64,000 nt of DNA. Origin: Streptomyces sp. NBC_00376 (GTDB lineage Bacteria > Actinomycetota > Actinomycetes > Streptomycetales > Streptomycetaceae). Position 1 is the stretch's first letter. The number at the start of each line of letters is the position of its first letter. Below are positions 44,176 through 54,661 of the stretch, in pieces. The notes beneath the pieces are model-generated. The model ran no database searches and had not been told where the DNA came from. It saw nothing but the letters and a program-made list of their open reading frames with translations. A program made the position numbers and the translations under genes. The DNA lies in assembly GCF_036077095.1 (NCBI RefSeq), contig NZ_CP107960.1:6200001-6264000 (forward strand). The letters are read 5' to 3'.

Positions 44176-45215
44176 CGGTTCCTCTGCCCAGGTCCGGTGC
44201 GCCGAGGCTCTCGGACATCGCCGGCCAGGCAGCGGTCAGCGAGGCGACCGTCAGCCGGGTGCTCAACGGGAAACCGGGCGTCTCGGAGACCACCCGTCAG
44301 CGGGTGCTCGCGGCGCTGGACATCCTGGGCTACGAACGTCCCGTACGGCTGCGGCAGCGCAGCGCCGGGCTGATCGGACTGGTGACGCCCGAACTCACCA
44401 ACCCGATCTTCCCGGCGTTCGCGCAGTCCGTCGAGCAGGTGCTGGCAGGTCACGGCTACACCCCGGTGCTCTGCACCCAGATGCCCGGCGGTGCCACCGA
44501 GGACGAACTCGTCGAGCAGCTCGTGGAGCGCGGCGTCGGCGGGATCGTCTTCATCTCCGGGCTGCACGCCGACATGTCGGCCGACCCGGCCAGGTACGCC
44601 GCGCTCACCGAGCGCGGCGTGCCGTTCGTCCTGATCAACGGCTACAACGAGCGGATCAGCGCGCCGTTCGTCTCGCCCGACGACGCCGCCGCCGTGCGGA
44701 TGGCCGTCGGGCACCTCGCCGACCTCGGCCACGGCAGGGTCGGCCTGGCGATCGGGCCGCAGCGCTATGTGCCGGCCCGCCGCAAGCGCGAGGGGTTCGT
44801 CGAGGCCGCCGTGAATCTGCTGGGAATGGACCGCGCCGAGGCCGAACTCCTCGTCTGCCCCACGCTGTTCAGCGTCGAGGGCGGCCAGGTCGCGGCGGGT
44901 GCGCTGCTCGACCAGGGGTGCACGGGCATCGTCTGCGGCAGCGACCTGATGGCGCTGGGCGTGGTGCGTGCGGCCCGCGAGCGCGGGCTCCGTGTGCCGC
45001 GCGACGTGTCGGTGGTGGGTTTCGACGACTCGCAGCTGATCGCGTTCACCGATCCGCCGCTGACGACGGTGCGCCAGCCGGTCCAGGCGATGGCCGCGGC
45101 GGCGGTGGGCGCCCTGCTGGAGGAGATCGGCGGCAGCCCGGTGCAGCGCACGGAGTACGTGTTCCAGCCGGAGCTGGTGGTACGAGGATCCACCGCGGCG
45201 CTCCGGGGCGACTGA
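44172..45215 (+). CDS. Second LacI-family regulator, MalR paralogue
   Basis: 347 residues, alignable with MalR from end to end without obvious gaps: same recognition segment VSEATVSRVLNGKPGV, same GYERPVRLRxRSAGLxGLxTPEL stretch, and the same ISPDD/VSPDD and FDDSQLIAFTDPPLTT pocket motifs. Starts with GTG overlapping the aglA stop, so it is made from the mal message itself and should rise when the operon is induced. It may bind the same TTGC sites as MalR or control the amylase and pullulanase genes downstream (inference). Confidence 0.92.
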   Translation: MTVPLPRSGAPRLSDIAGQAAVSEATVSRVLNGKPGVSETTRQRVLAALDILGYERPVRLRQRSAGLIGLVTPELTNPIFPAFAQSVEQVLAGHGYTPVLCTQMPGGATEDELVEQLVERGVGGIVFISGLHADMSADPARYAALTERGVPFVLINGYNERISAPFVSPDDAAAVRMAVGHLADLGHGRVGLAIGPQRYVPARRKREGFVEAAVNLLGMDRAEAELLVCPTLFSVEGGQVAAGALLDQGCTGIVCGSDLMALGVVRAARERGLRVPRDVSVVGFDDSQLIAFTDPPLTTVRQPVQAMAAAAVGALLEEIGGSPVQRTEYVFQPELVVRGSTAALRGD

Positions 45216-45240
45216 GAGGTCCCAGGGGCCGGGCGTACAG

Positions 45241-45303
45241 GAGAGGCACCGGGAGTCGGCCCGGAATGGGCCTGCGGGGAGTGAGCGACTCCGGGTGCCT
45301 CTC
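45241..45303. terminator. Long stem-loop ending the mal operon
   Basis: 18-bp arms (45241-45258 and 45286-45303) with one mismatch and a 27-base loop that itself contains GCCC-GGAAT-GGGC. It follows the second LacI gene's stop by 25 bp. Confidence 0.8.
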
Positions 45304-45475
45304 TTGTCCGTGACCGGCCCAGCCGGCCGGGCGCGTGGGGTCCGGGGGCGCCGGAACCCCCGGCCGACCGGACCGGAGTCGGGAGAAACCTAACAGTGCT
45401 GCAATGTTTTGCGTAAGTCCTTGCAGGCAGAAAACTGCTGGGTTTCGTGGATGTGAGCGGGTGATGTCCAAAGGG

Positions 45476-45504
45476 TTGACCGGAACCTGATGGGCTCGTA
45501 CGGT
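45476..45504 (+). promoter_or_regulatory. Sigma-70-like promoter of the alpha-amylase gene
   Basis: TTGACC (45476-45481), 17-bp spacer, TACGGT (45499-45504). This is close to the Streptomyces vegetative consensus and stands 120 bp before the amylase start. Confidence 0.6.
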
Positions 45505-45526
45505 CTGCGCTGCGGCAAGGTTTGCA

Positions 45527-45541
45527 TTCTTGCAGCAAGAA
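45527..45541. promoter_or_regulatory. MalR-type operator of the alpha-amylase gene
   Basis: TTCTTGCAGCAAGAA is a perfect palindrome (7+1+7), about 20 bp past the promoter's -10, where repressor binding would block transcription. CTTGCAG is the repeat classically noted in Streptomyces amylase promoters. The adjacent GGTTTGCATT may be an extra half site. Confidence 0.7.
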
Positions 45542-45623
45542 CCTTCAGGAGCCTTGAGGGCAGGGCGCGTTGCCACGTGAGGCTGCACCGTCACCCGCAT
45601 TTCCCCCCACAGCAGGAGGAAAC

Positions 45624-47015
45624 ATGGCACGCAGACCACTGTCCGCGGCACTCGCCCTGGCAGCAGGCGCCGCCGTCCTCATATCCCCGACCGCGACCGC
45701 CAGTGCCGCCGCCCCCGGCGACAAGGACGTCACCGCGGTCCTCTTCGAGTGGAAGTTCGACTCGGTGGCCAAGGCGTGCACGGACACGCTCGGCCCGGCC
45801 GGATACGGCTACGTACAGGTCTCGCCGCCCCAGGAGCACATCCAGGGCGGCCAGTGGTGGACCTCGTACCAGCCCGTCAGCTACAGGATCGCCGGGCGGC
45901 TCGGCGACCGTGCCTCCTTCGCGGCCATGGTCAACACCTGCCACGCCGCCGGCGTCAAGGTCGTCGCGGACTCCGTCATCAACCACATGTCGGCCGGATC
46001 GGGCACCGGCACCGGCGGCTCCTCGTACACCAAGTACGACTACCCCGGCGTTTACTCCGCCGCCGACATGGACGACTGCACCGCGCAGATCAGCAACTAC
46101 CAGGACCGCGCCAACGTCCAGAACTGCGAACTCGTCGGCCTCGCCGACCTGGACACCGGCGAGGACTACGTACGCGGCCGGATCGCCGCCTACCTCGACG
46201 ACCTGCTCTCCCTGGGCGTCGACGGCCTGCGCATCGACGCCGCCAAGCACATGCCCGCCGCCGACCTGGCGAACATCAAGTCGCGGCTGAGCAACCCGGG
46301 CGTCTACTGGAAACAGGAGGCGATCCACGGCGCGGGCGAGGCAGTCCAGCCCGACGAGTACACCGGCACCGGGGACGTCCAGGAATTCCGCTACGCCAGA
46401 AGCCTCAAGCAGGTCTTCAACAACGAGAACCTCGCCTATCTGAAGAACTACGGCGAGGGCTGGGGCTTCATGCCCTCGTCGAAGGCGGCGGTCTTCGTCG
46501 ACAACCACGACACCGAGCGCGGCGGCGACACGCTGAACTACAAGGACGGCGCGAACTACACCCTCGCCAACGTCTTCATGCTGGCCTGGCCGTACGGCTC
46601 GCCCGACGTCCACTCCGGCTACGAATGGTCCGACAAGGACGCGGGTCCGCCGGGCGGCGGCACGGTGAACGCCTGCTACAGCGACGGCTGGAAGTGCCAG
46701 CACGCCTGGCGCGAGATCTCCTCCATGGTCGGCTTCCGCAACACCGCGCGCGGCGAGTCCGTCAGCAACTGGTGGGACAACGGCGGTGACCAGATCGCCT
46801 TCGGCCGCGGCGCCAAGGCGTACGTCGCGATCAACCACGAGAGCTCCTCGCTGACCCGTACGTTCCAGACCTCGCTGCCCGCCGGCGACTACTGCGACCT
46901 CCAGTCCGGCAAGGGCGTCACGGTGAACGGCTCGGGCCAGTTCACCGCGACGCTCGGCGCCAACACGGCGGTGGCGCTCCAGGTCAACGCCCGTAGCTGC
47001 GCGGCCACCGGCTGA
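45624..47015 (+). CDS. Secreted alpha-amylase, GH13
   Basis: 463 residues. Signal peptide [19 protein letters not shown] ending TATASAA. Mature enzyme begins [16 protein letters not shown], as in Streptomyces endo-amylases. Catalytic residues: Asp205 in GLRIDAAKH, Glu232 in KQEAIHG and Asp296 in FVDNHDTER. The C-terminal domain after about residue 380 is the usual amylase C domain; no starch-binding CBM20 is present, so it is the short form. AGGAGGAA precedes ATG 45624. It cuts starch outside the cell to supply MalEFG. Confidence 0.95.
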   Translation: MARRPLSAALALAAGAAVLISPTATASAAAPGDKDVTAVLFEWKFDSVAKACTDTLGPAGYGYVQVSPPQEHIQGGQWWTSYQPVSYRIAGRLGDRASFAAMVNTCHAAGVKVVADSVINHMSAGSGTGTGGSSYTKYDYPGVYSAADMDDCTAQISNYQDRANVQNCELVGLADLDTGEDYVRGRIAAYLDDLLSLGVDGLRIDAAKHMPAADLANIKSRLSNPGVYWKQEAIHGAGEAVQPDEYTGTGDVQEFRYARSLKQVFNNENLAYLKNYGEGWGFMPSSKAAVFVDNHDTERGGDTLNYKDGANYTLANVFMLAWPYGSPDVHSGYEWSDKDAGPPGGGTVNACYSDGWKCQHAWREISSMVGFRNTARGESVSNWWDNGGDQIAFGRGAKAYVAINHESSSLTRTFQTSLPAGDYCDLQSGKGVTVNGSGQFTATLGANTAVALQVNARSCAATG

Positions 47016-47024
47016 CAGCGGCGG

Positions 47025-47057
47025 CCGGGGGCGGGGCGGGTACCGTCCCGCCCCCGG
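47025..47057. terminator. Hairpin between amylase and pullulanase genes
   Basis: Perfect 11-bp inverted repeat, 47025-47035 with 47047-47057, and an 11-base loop. It may separate the two transcripts or only attenuate read-through. Confidence 0.65.
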
Positions 47058-47106
47058 CAGGTCCGCCCGCCCCACAGCATCACCCGCACCCAAGGAGACC
47101 CAGCCC

Positions 47107-50100
47107 GTGTCCCGTTCCACCCTCAGACGTGGAGCCGTCGCCGCACTCTGCGCGGCACTCCTCCCCGTCGTCCCGGCGGCAACCGCGTCGGCCGCGCCGA
47201 GACCTCCGGGCCCGCCCTCGGACGCGAAGCTCGCCCAGGCGCCCGCCCGGCACGACCTGACCCGCGAGCAGTTCTACTTCGTCATGCCGGACCGGTTCGC
47301 CAACGGCGACACCGCCAACGACCGCGGCGGGCTCACCGGTTCGCGCCTGGAGACCGGCTACGACCCCACGGACAAGGGCTTCTACCAGGGCGGCGACCTC
47401 AAGGGCCTGACCAACAGGCTCGACTACATCAAGGGCCTCGGCACCACCGCCATCTGGCTCGCCCCGATCTTCAGGAACCGCCCCGTCCAGGGCACCGGCA
47501 AGGACGCCTCGGCCGGCTACCACGGCTACTGGATCACCGACTTCACCCAGGTCGACCCGCACTTCGGGACCAACGCCGACCTCGCGAAGCTGATCGACAA
47601 GGCCCACGCCAAGGGCATGAAGGTCTTCTTCGACGTCATCACCAACCACACCGCCGACACCGTCGACTACGCCGAGAAGACCTACGGCTACCGGCCGAAG
47701 GGCGCCTACCCGTACCTGGACGAGGACGGCCGCCCGTTCGACGACAGCAAGGGCCTGGCGAAGGTGGACGCGGACTCGTTCCCGTACACCCCGAGCACAC
47801 CGAAGAACGCCGTCGACGACAAGGTCCCGGCCTGGCTCAACGACCCGGAGATGTACCACAACCGGGGCGACTCGACCTTCGCCGGCGAGTCCGCCGAGTA
47901 CGGCGACTTCTCCGGGCTGGACGACCTGTGGACCGAACGGCCCGAGGTCGTGACCGGCATGGCGAAGATCTACGAGAAGTGGGTCCGCGACTTCGACATC
48001 GACGGCTTCCGGATCGACACCGTCAAACACGTCGACCTGGACTTCTGGACCCAGTGGGCGACCGCCCTGGACACCTACGCGGCCGAGCACGGCCGCGAGG
48101 ACTTCTTCATGTTCGGCGAGGTCTACTCCGCCGACACCGCCGTCACCTCGCCCTACGTCACCCGGGGCCGGCTCGACGCGACGCTCGACTTCCCGTTCCA
48201 GGAAGCGGCACGCCAGTACGCCTCCCAGGGCGCACCGGCCTCGAAGCTCGCCGCAGTCTTCGGCGACGACTACCGCTACACCACCGACAAGGCCAACGCC
48301 TATGAACAGGTGACCTTCCTCGGCAACCACGACATGGGCCGCATCGGCACGTTCCTGAAGCAGGACAACCCGAAGGCCGGCGACGCGGAACTCGTCCGGC
48401 GCGCGGAGCTCGCCAACGAGCTGATGTTCCTGGGCCGGGGCAACCCCGTCGTCTACTACGGCGACGAGCAGGGCTTCACCGGCGCGGGCGGCGACAAGGA
48501 CGCCCGCCAGACCATGTTCGCCTCGAAGACCGCCGACTACCTCGACGACGACGAACTGGGCACCGACCGCACCCACGCCACCGACGCGTACGACCCGAAG
48601 CACCCCCTGTACCGGAACATCGCCGCGCTCTCCGAACTCACCCGGAAGAACCCGGCACTGCGCGACGGCGTCCAGACCGAGCGCTACGCGGAAGGCACCG
48701 TCTACGCCTTCTCCCGCACGGACCCCGAGAAGCCCCACGAGTACCTCGTGGCCACCAACAACGGCACCGCCCCGAGGACCGTCGAGCTGCCCACCGCATC
48801 GGCCGGCATGAACTTCCGTACCCTGTACGGCGGTTCCTCGGCCCTCCGCAGCGACGCCGACAAAAAGATCACCGTCACCGTCCCCGCCCTCTCCAGCCTC
48901 GTGCTGCGCGCCGAGAAGCCGATGGGCACCCCCGCCACCAAGCCGGTCATCAGCCTGAAGGCGCCCGCCGCCGGAGCCACCGGCACCGTCGAGCTCTCCG
49001 CCGACGTCGACGGCGGCGGGCTGAACCGCGTCGTCTTCGCCGCGCAGACCGGCAACGGCAAATGGGTCACGCTCGGTTCCGCCGACCACGCCCCGTACAA
49101 GGTCACCCAGCACCTGGACGGCAAGGTCGCGGCCGGCACCCCGCTGCGCTACAAGGCGGTCGTCGTCGACCGCGCCGGGCGCACCGCGAGCGCACTCGCC
49201 GCGACCACCGCCGGACAGGCCCCGGCCGAGCCGAAGCCGGTGGCCGTCCAGCGCGACCACGCCGTCGTCCACTACAAGCGCGCGGACGGCGACTACGAGG
49301 GCTGGACACTCAAGTCCGGTGACCGCACGGCACAGTTCACCGGGCGCGACGCCTACGGGGCCTTCGCCTGGCTGAAGCTCGACGAGGGCGCCTCCACCGT
49401 CCCGTACACCGTCGAGAAGGACGGCACCGCCGACGGGCCGCAGCGCACCGTCGAACTCGCGAGGACCGGACAGGTCTGGATCGAGCAGGGCGAGGACGGC
49501 CAGGCCGACACGGCCCCCGACGGCGCCTACCCGCCGCAGGACACCACCAAGGCCGTCCTGCACTACTACCGCCCCGACGGCGACTACGACGGCTGGGGGC
49601 TGCACACCTGGACCGGCGCCAAGAACCCCACCGACTGGGCGAAGCCCCTCCAGCCGGTGAAGAAGGACGCCTCCGGCGTCACCTTCGAGGTGCCGCTCAC
49701 CGACGGCGCCACCTCGCTCTCCTACATCCTGCACAAGGGCGACGAGAAGGACCTCCCCAGCGACCAGTCGCTCGATCTCGCCACCTACGGGCACGAGGTC
49801 TGGATGCTCGGGGCAACGCCCGGCTACCTGCTGCCGCAGACCGGCGGCGTGCCCGCCCCCGACCTCTCCAGGGCCGAGGCGCAGTGGATCGACGCCGACA
49901 CCGTCGTATGGAAGGTGAAGGCCACCGACGCCACCAGCCAGCAGCTCGTCTACGCGACGGACGGCAACATCTCCGTCGTCGACGGGGCGCTCTCCGACGA
50001 GGGCCAGTGGTTGCGGCTCACCCCCTCCGCGCTGACCGACGCACAGAAGGCGAAGCACCCGAACCTCAAGGACTACCCGGCGTTCACCGTCGACGCCCGG

Positions 50101-52434
50101 GACCGGGACCGGGTCCGTGAGGCGCTGCGCGGTCAGCTGATCGCCACCCAGCGCGCCGCCAACGGCGCCCTGCTCGCGGCCACCGGCGTGCAGAGCGCAG
50201 GCGTGCTCGACGACCTGTACGGCAAGAACGCTGCCGGTGCCGCGCTCGGCCCGGTCTTCGGCCGCGACGGCCGCCCCACCCTCTCGGTCTGGGCGCCCAC
50301 CGCCCGCACCGTCGCCCTGGAACTCGACGGCCGCAGTGTCCCGATGCGCCGCGACGACCGCACCGGCGTCTGGTCCGTCACGGGCACGAAGAACTGGAAG
50401 GGCAAGCGCTACCGCTACACGGTGGACGTCTGGGCGCCCACCGTCGGCAAGATGGTCACCAACAAGGTCACCGACCCCTACTCCACCGCCCTGACCACCG
50501 ACTCCACGCGCAGCCTCGTCGTCGACCTGGACGACCCGGCCCTCGCGCCGAAGGGCTGGTCCGGGCTGAAGAAGCCCGCCGCCGTACCGCTGCGCGACGC
50601 CCAGATCCAGGAGCTGCACATCCGCGACTTCTCGATCGCGGACCGCACCTCGAAGCACCCCGGCGAATACCTCGCCTTCACCGACACCGGCTCCGACGGG
50701 ATGAAGCACCTCAAGCGGCTCGCGGACGCCGGCACCAGCTACGTCCATCTGCTGCCCGCCTTCGACATCGGCACCATCCCCGAGAAGAAGTCCGCCCAGC
50801 AGAAGCCGGCCTGCGACCTGTCCGTGTACGCCCCCGACTCACCGGAGCAGCAGGCCTGCGTGACGAAGGCCGCCGCGAACGACGGGTTCAACTGGGGTTA
50901 CGACCCGCTGCACTACACCGTCCCCGAGGGCTCCTACGCCTCCGACCCGGAGGGCACCAAGCGCACCGTCGAGTTCCGGCAGATGGTGCAGGGCCTCAAC
51001 GGCGCGGGGCTGCGCACCGTCATGGACGTCGTCTACAACCACACCGTCGCCTCCGGCCAGGACGGCAAGTCCGTGCTCGACCGGATCGTGCCCGGCTACT
51101 ACCAGCGGCTGCTGGACGACGGCACCGTCGCCACCTCCACCTGCTGCGCCAACACCGCGCCCGAGAACACCATGATGGGCAAGCTGGTCGTCGACTCGGT
51201 CGTCACCTGGGCCAAGGAGTACAAGGTCGACGGCTTCCGCTTCGACCTGATGGGCCACCACCCCAAGGCCAACATCCTCGCCGTCCGCAAGGCGCTCGAC
51301 GCGCTGACCGTGGCGAAGGACGGCGTCGACGGCAAGAAGATCATCCTGTACGGGGAGGGCTGGAACTTCGGTGAGATCGCCGACGACGCCCGCTTCGTCC
51401 AGGCCACCCAGAAGAACATGGCCGGCACCGGCATCGCCACCTTCTCCGACCGCTCCCGCGACGCCGTACGCGGCGGCAGCCCCTTCGACGAGGACCCGGG
51501 CGTACAGGGCTTCGCCACCGGCCTCTACACCGACCCCAACACCTCCGCCGCCAACGGGACGGAGGCCGAGCAGAAGGCCCGGCTGCTCCACTACCAGGAC
51601 CTGATCAAGGTCGGCCTCACCGGCAACCTCGCCGACTACACCTTCACCGACTCCTCGGGCCGCACGGTCAAGGGCTCCGGCGTCGACTACAACGGCGCCC
51701 CCGCCGGATACGCCGCGGCCCCCGGTGACGCCCTCGCCTACGCGGACGCCCACGACAACGAGTCGCTGTACGACGCGCTCGCCTTCAAGCTCCCGGCGGG
51801 CACCCCGGCGGCCGACCGGGCCCGCATGCAGGTCCTGGCCATGGCGACGGCCACCCTCTCGCAGGGGCCCTCGCTCTCCCAGGCGGGCACCGACCTGCTG
51901 CGCTCCAAGTCCCTGGACCGCAACTCGTACGACAGCGGCGACTGGTTCAACGCCCTGCACTGGGACTGCCGCGACGGCAACGGCTTCGGCCGCGGGCTGC
52001 CGCCGGCCGCCGACAACGAGTCCAAGTGGTACTACGCGAAGCCGCTGCTGGCCGACGCCGCGATCCGCCCCGGCTGCGCACAGATCGACGGCGCGTCCGC
52101 CGCGTACCGGGACCTGCTCACCATCCGCTCCACGGAGAAGGACTTCGGCCTCTCCACCACCGAGCAGGTCCAGTCCGCCCTGTCCTTCCCGCTCTCCGGG
52201 AAGGACGAGACCCCGGGCGTGATCACCATGCGGCTCGGAAAGCTGGTGATCGTCCTCAACGCGGCCCCCGGCACACGGACCCAGACGGTCACCGAACTGG
52301 CGGGGAAGCGGTACGCACTGCACCCCGTCCAGGCTGCGGGCGCGGATCCTACTGTCAAGAAGTCCACGTATGAGGCGAGTTCGGGAAGATTCACCGTCCC
52401 GGGACGCACGGTGGCGGTGTTCTCCCTGAGTTGA
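47107..52434 (+). CDS. Secreted bifunctional alpha-amylase/pullulanase (two GH13 domains)
   Basis: 1775 residues with signal peptide [20 protein letters not shown] ending ATASA. Domain 1 (about 55-600) is an alpha-amylase-type GH13: Asp304 (GFRIDTVKH), Glu338 (MFGEVYSAD), Asp409 (LGNHDMGRI). Two CBM41-like modules follow near 718 ([13 protein letters not shown]) and 815 ([13 protein letters not shown]). Then a CBM48-like part and a type I pullulanase with NWGYDP (1262-1267), Asp1380, Glu1417 and Asp1550. It would cut both alpha-1,4 and alpha-1,6 links. GTG start with AAGGAG upstream. Streptomyces have a same-sized gene at this locus, so the fusion is ancient, not an assembly error. Confidence 0.93.
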   Translation: MSRSTLRRGAVAALCAALLPVVPAATASAAPRPPGPPSDAKLAQAPARHDLTREQFYFVMPDRFANGDTANDRGGLTGSRLETGYDPTDKGFYQGGDLKGLTNRLDYIKGLGTTAIWLAPIFRNRPVQGTGKDASAGYHGYWITDFTQVDPHFGTNADLAKLIDKAHAKGMKVFFDVITNHTADTVDYAEKTYGYRPKGAYPYLDEDGRPFDDSKGLAKVDADSFPYTPSTPKNAVDDKVPAWLNDPEMYHNRGDSTFAGESAEYGDFSGLDDLWTERPEVVTGMAKIYEKWVRDFDIDGFRIDTVKHVDLDFWTQWATALDTYAAEHGREDFFMFGEVYSADTAVTSPYVTRGRLDATLDFPFQEAARQYASQGAPASKLAAVFGDDYRYTTDKANAYEQVTFLGNHDMGRIGTFLKQDNPKAGDAELVRRAELANELMFLGRGNPVVYYGDEQGFTGAGGDKDARQTMFASKTADYLDDDELGTDRTHATDAYDPKHPLYRNIAALSELTRKNPALRDGVQTERYAEGTVYAFSRTDPEKPHEYLVATNNGTAPRTVELPTASAGMNFRTLYGGSSALRSDADKKITVTVPALSSLVLRAEKPMGTPATKPVISLKAPAAGATGTVELSADVDGGGLNRVVFAAQTGNGKWVTLGSADHAPYKVTQHLDGKVAAGTPLRYKAVVVDRAGRTASALAATTAGQAPAEPKPVAVQRDHAVVHYKRADGDYEGWTLKSGDRTAQFTGRDAYGAFAWLKLDEGASTVPYTVEKDGTADGPQRTVELARTGQVWIEQGEDGQADTAPDGAYPPQDTTKAVLHYYRPDGDYDGWGLHTWTGAKNPTDWAKPLQPVKKDASGVTFEVPLTDGATSLSYILHKGDEKDLPSDQSLDLATYGHEVWMLGATPGYLLPQTGGVPAPDLSRAEAQWIDADTVVWKVKATDATSQQLVYATDGNISVVDGALSDEGQWLRLTPSALTDAQKAKHPNLKDYPAFTVDARDRDRVREALRGQLIATQRAANGALLAATGVQSAGVLDDLYGKNAAGAALGPVFGRDGRPTLSVWAPTARTVALELDGRSVPMRRDDRTGVWSVTGTKNWKGKRYRYTVDVWAPTVGKMVTNKVTDPYSTALTTDSTRSLVVDLDDPALAPKGWSGLKKPAAVPLRDAQIQELHIRDFSIADRTSKHPGEYLAFTDTGSDGMKHLKRLADAGTSYVHLLPAFDIGTIPEKKSAQQKPACDLSVYAPDSPEQQACVTKAAANDGFNWGYDPLHYTVPEGSYASDPEGTKRTVEFRQMVQGLNGAGLRTVMDVVYNHTVASGQDGKSVLDRIVPGYYQRLLDDGTVATSTCCANTAPENTMMGKLVVDSVVTWAKEYKVDGFRFDLMGHHPKANILAVRKALDALTVAKDGVDGKKIILYGEGWNFGEIADDARFVQATQKNMAGTGIATFSDRSRDAVRGGSPFDEDPGVQGFATGLYTDPNTSAANGTEAEQKARLLHYQDLIKVGLTGNLADYTFTDSSGRTVKGSGVDYNGAPAGYAAAPGDALAYADAHDNESLYDALAFKLPAGTPAADRARMQVLAMATATLSQGPSLSQAGTDLLRSKSLDRNSYDSGDWFNALHWDCRDGNGFGRGLPPAADNESKWYYAKPLLADAAIRPGCAQIDGASAAYRDLLTIRSTEKDFGLSTTEQVQSALSFPLSGKDETPGVITMRLGKLVIVLNAAPGTRTQTVTELAGKRYALHPVQAAGADPTVKKSTYEASSGRFTVPGRTVAVFSLS

Positions 52435-52624
52435 GCCGGAACAGGGCTAGGTTGGGAGGCAGCAGCCGTCGGGGAATGCCGCAGCACCGCACCCCTGGCG
52501 CACCCTCCCACCCCCCGGCCGGTCCCGGCCCCTCTCCGGACGGCACAGGCATCCCCGCATGCCTGTGCCGCACCGGAGCCAGGGTCCGGGACCGGCCGGT
52601 CCACCTGTTTCAGCGACGGTGACC

Positions 52625-54661
52625 ATGGCGAGCAACATCCCCGAGGAGACCACGAGCTTTGTCGGACGGAAAGCGGAACTTGCCCGGCTCGAACACACCC
52701 TCGCCACGCACCGGCTGACCACACTCATCGGCAGCGGTGGCGTCGGCAAGACCAGGCTCGCGGTCCGCGCCGCCCGGCAGGCGGCGGCCGGACACCGCGA
52801 CGGCGCGTGGTGGGCGGACCTCTCACCGCTGCACGACGACGGACTGCTCATCGCGACCGTCTCCGACGCCGTGGGGCTCTCCGACCACACCCTGCGCATG
52901 CCCATCGACGCCCTGTGCGAATGGCTCGTCGACAAGGAAATGCTGCTGATCCTCGACAGTTGCGAGCACCTGCGCCCCGCCTGCGCACACCTGCTCGGCG
53001 AGATCCTCACGACATCCCCCGGTCTCACCGTGCTCGCCACCAGCCGGCAGCCCCTGAACATCAAGGGCGAACAGGCCGTCGAGGTCGACCCGCTGCCCGT
53101 CGAGGGCGCGGCCGACGCGCTGGCGCTGTTCCGGGACCGGGCGGCCGCGGCGGCCCCGGGCCTCGCCCTCGACGAGCCGGGGAACGCGGAGGCCGCCGCC
53201 GAGATCTGCCGCCGCCTCGAAGGCATTCCGCTCGCCGTCGAACTCGCGGCCGGGGCCCTCGGCCGGGACACCGTCGAGCAGGTCGCCGCACGGATCAGGA
53301 CCCGCTTCGACGTACCCGCCGACGCCTCACTGTGGCCACCGCGCCACCGCACCCTGCGCACCGCCATCGGCTGGAGCCATGAGCTGTGCACCCCGCTGGA
53401 AAGGCTGCTCTGGGCCCGGCTGACCGTCCTGCGCGGCGAGTTCGACGAGGCCGCGGCCCGCGAGGTCTGCGCCGGGGGGCCGCTCACCCCGGACGGTGTG
53501 ACCAGGGCGCTGAACGGCCTGGTCGCCAAGTCCGTCGTCGGCCGGGACGGCGTACGGCACCGCATGCTCGACACCATCCGCGAGTACGGACGGATGTGGC
53601 TCGCCGAACTCGGCGAGGAACGAGCCGCCGCCGACCGGCACGCCGCCTGCTTCCTCGGCCTGGCCCGCAACGCCCACGCCGGCTGGACCGGAGACGACCA
53701 GATCAGCTGGTACCACCGCATCGCCGATGCGCACGCCGACCTCTGCGCCGCCCTGGACCACCTGCTGGCCCACGACACCGCGGCCGCCCAGGAGATGGCC
53801 GGACGGATCGGCTTCTTCTGGTGCTGCTGCGGCCACCTCCCGCAGACCCGCGAATACGCCCGCCGCGCCCTGGCCGCCGGACCGTCCGAGGGCCCCCACC
53901 GCACCCGCGCCCTGTGGGTGCTGGGCATCACCGTCATGCTCCAGGGCGACTACCCGGCCGCCCGCCGCCTGGGCCGCGAGTGCACCAGGGAAGCGGCGCG
54001 CGACGGCACCGACGAGGGCATCCTCGCCGCCGCCTATCTGTGCGGCCTCACCGATCTGATGACCGGCCGCCCCGAGGCGGGCCTGCGCGAGGTCGACCGG
54101 GTCCTGCGCTCGACCGGCACCGCCACCCCGCTGGAGAAGGCCTACCGGCTGCGGTGCCGGCTCATCACGGTCTTCGCCCTGACCGGGCTCGGCCGGCTCG
54201 ACGAGGCGGCGGAGGCGGCCGCGGTCCTGCGCGCGGTCTGCGAGGCCCAGGACGAGTGCTGGACCCGCAGCTACGTCGACTACCAGCTCGCCCTGATCGC
54301 CCTGCTGCAGGGCGATGCCCACGCGTCCGCCGCCCACGCCCGCTCGATGCTCGCGGGCAAGCACCGCATGCGCGACCGCTTCGGCATCGCACTGGGCCTG
54401 GACGTCCTGGCCGCGGCGATCGCCGCCCAGGGCGCGGGCGCCCGCGCCGCCCAGGTGTACGGCACGGGACAGGTCTACTGGCGCATGGTCGGCCAACCGC
54501 AACGCGGCACCCCGGAACTGGAACCGCTGCGCGAGGCATGCGAACGCCAGGCCCGCGAGGCCGTCGGCGACGTCGCCTACCAGCGGGCCTTCGAACGGGG
54601 CCGGGCGGACAACGCGGAGGTCGGCCTGGCCGCCGCACTCCAGGGCGAACTGCTCATGTAG
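52625..54661 (+). CDS. Orphan STAND/NB-ARC ATPase with TPR-like C-terminus
   Basis: 678 residues. Resembles the middle and C-terminal parts of AfsR/LuxR regulators: Walker A GSGGVGKT at residues 36-43, Walker B MLLILDSCEHL, sensor LATSRQPL, GIPLAVELAAG, then winged-helix and TPR-like helices. There is no N-terminal SARP domain and no C-terminal LuxR helix-turn-helix, so it cannot bind DNA in the usual way and may work with a partner or as a signalling switch. The start at ATG 52625 is preferred; ATG 52559 would add 22 low-complexity residues. Stop overlaps the convergent TetR gene by 8 bp. Confidence 0.82.
   Translation: MASNIPEETTSFVGRKAELARLEHTLATHRLTTLIGSGGVGKTRLAVRAARQAAAGHRDGAWWADLSPLHDDGLLIATVSDAVGLSDHTLRMPIDALCEWLVDKEMLLILDSCEHLRPACAHLLGEILTTSPGLTVLATSRQPLNIKGEQAVEVDPLPVEGAADALALFRDRAAAAAPGLALDEPGNAEAAAEICRRLEGIPLAVELAAGALGRDTVEQVAARIRTRFDVPADASLWPPRHRTLRTAIGWSHELCTPLERLLWARLTVLRGEFDEAAAREVCAGGPLTPDGVTRALNGLVAKSVVGRDGVRHRMLDTIREYGRMWLAELGEERAAADRHAACFLGLARNAHAGWTGDDQISWYHRIADAHADLCAALDHLLAHDTAAAQEMAGRIGFFWCCCGHLPQTREYARRALAAGPSEGPHRTRALWVLGITVMLQGDYPAARRLGRECTREAARDGTDEGILAAAYLCGLTDLMTGRPEAGLREVDRVLRSTGTATPLEKAYRLRCRLITVFALTGLGRLDEAAEAAAVLRAVCEAQDECWTRSYVDYQLALIALLQGDAHASAAHARSMLAGKHRMRDRFGIALGLDVLAAAIAAQGAGARAAQVYGTGQVYWRMVGQPQRGTPELEPLREACERQAREAVGDVAYQRAFERGRADNAEVGLAAALQGELLM

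Larger units (their letters stand above)
45216..45623 (+). promoter_or_regulatory. Control region of the alpha-amylase gene
   Basis: 408 bp without a gene. From left to right: the operon terminator (45241-45303), TTGC-containing repeats at 45398-45430 (GCTGCAATG, TTTTGCG, CCTTGCAGG), a sigma-70-like promoter (45476-45504), the perfect palindrome TTCTTGCAGCAAGAA (45527-45541), and AGGAGGAA ahead of the amylase ATG. Confidence 0.75.
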
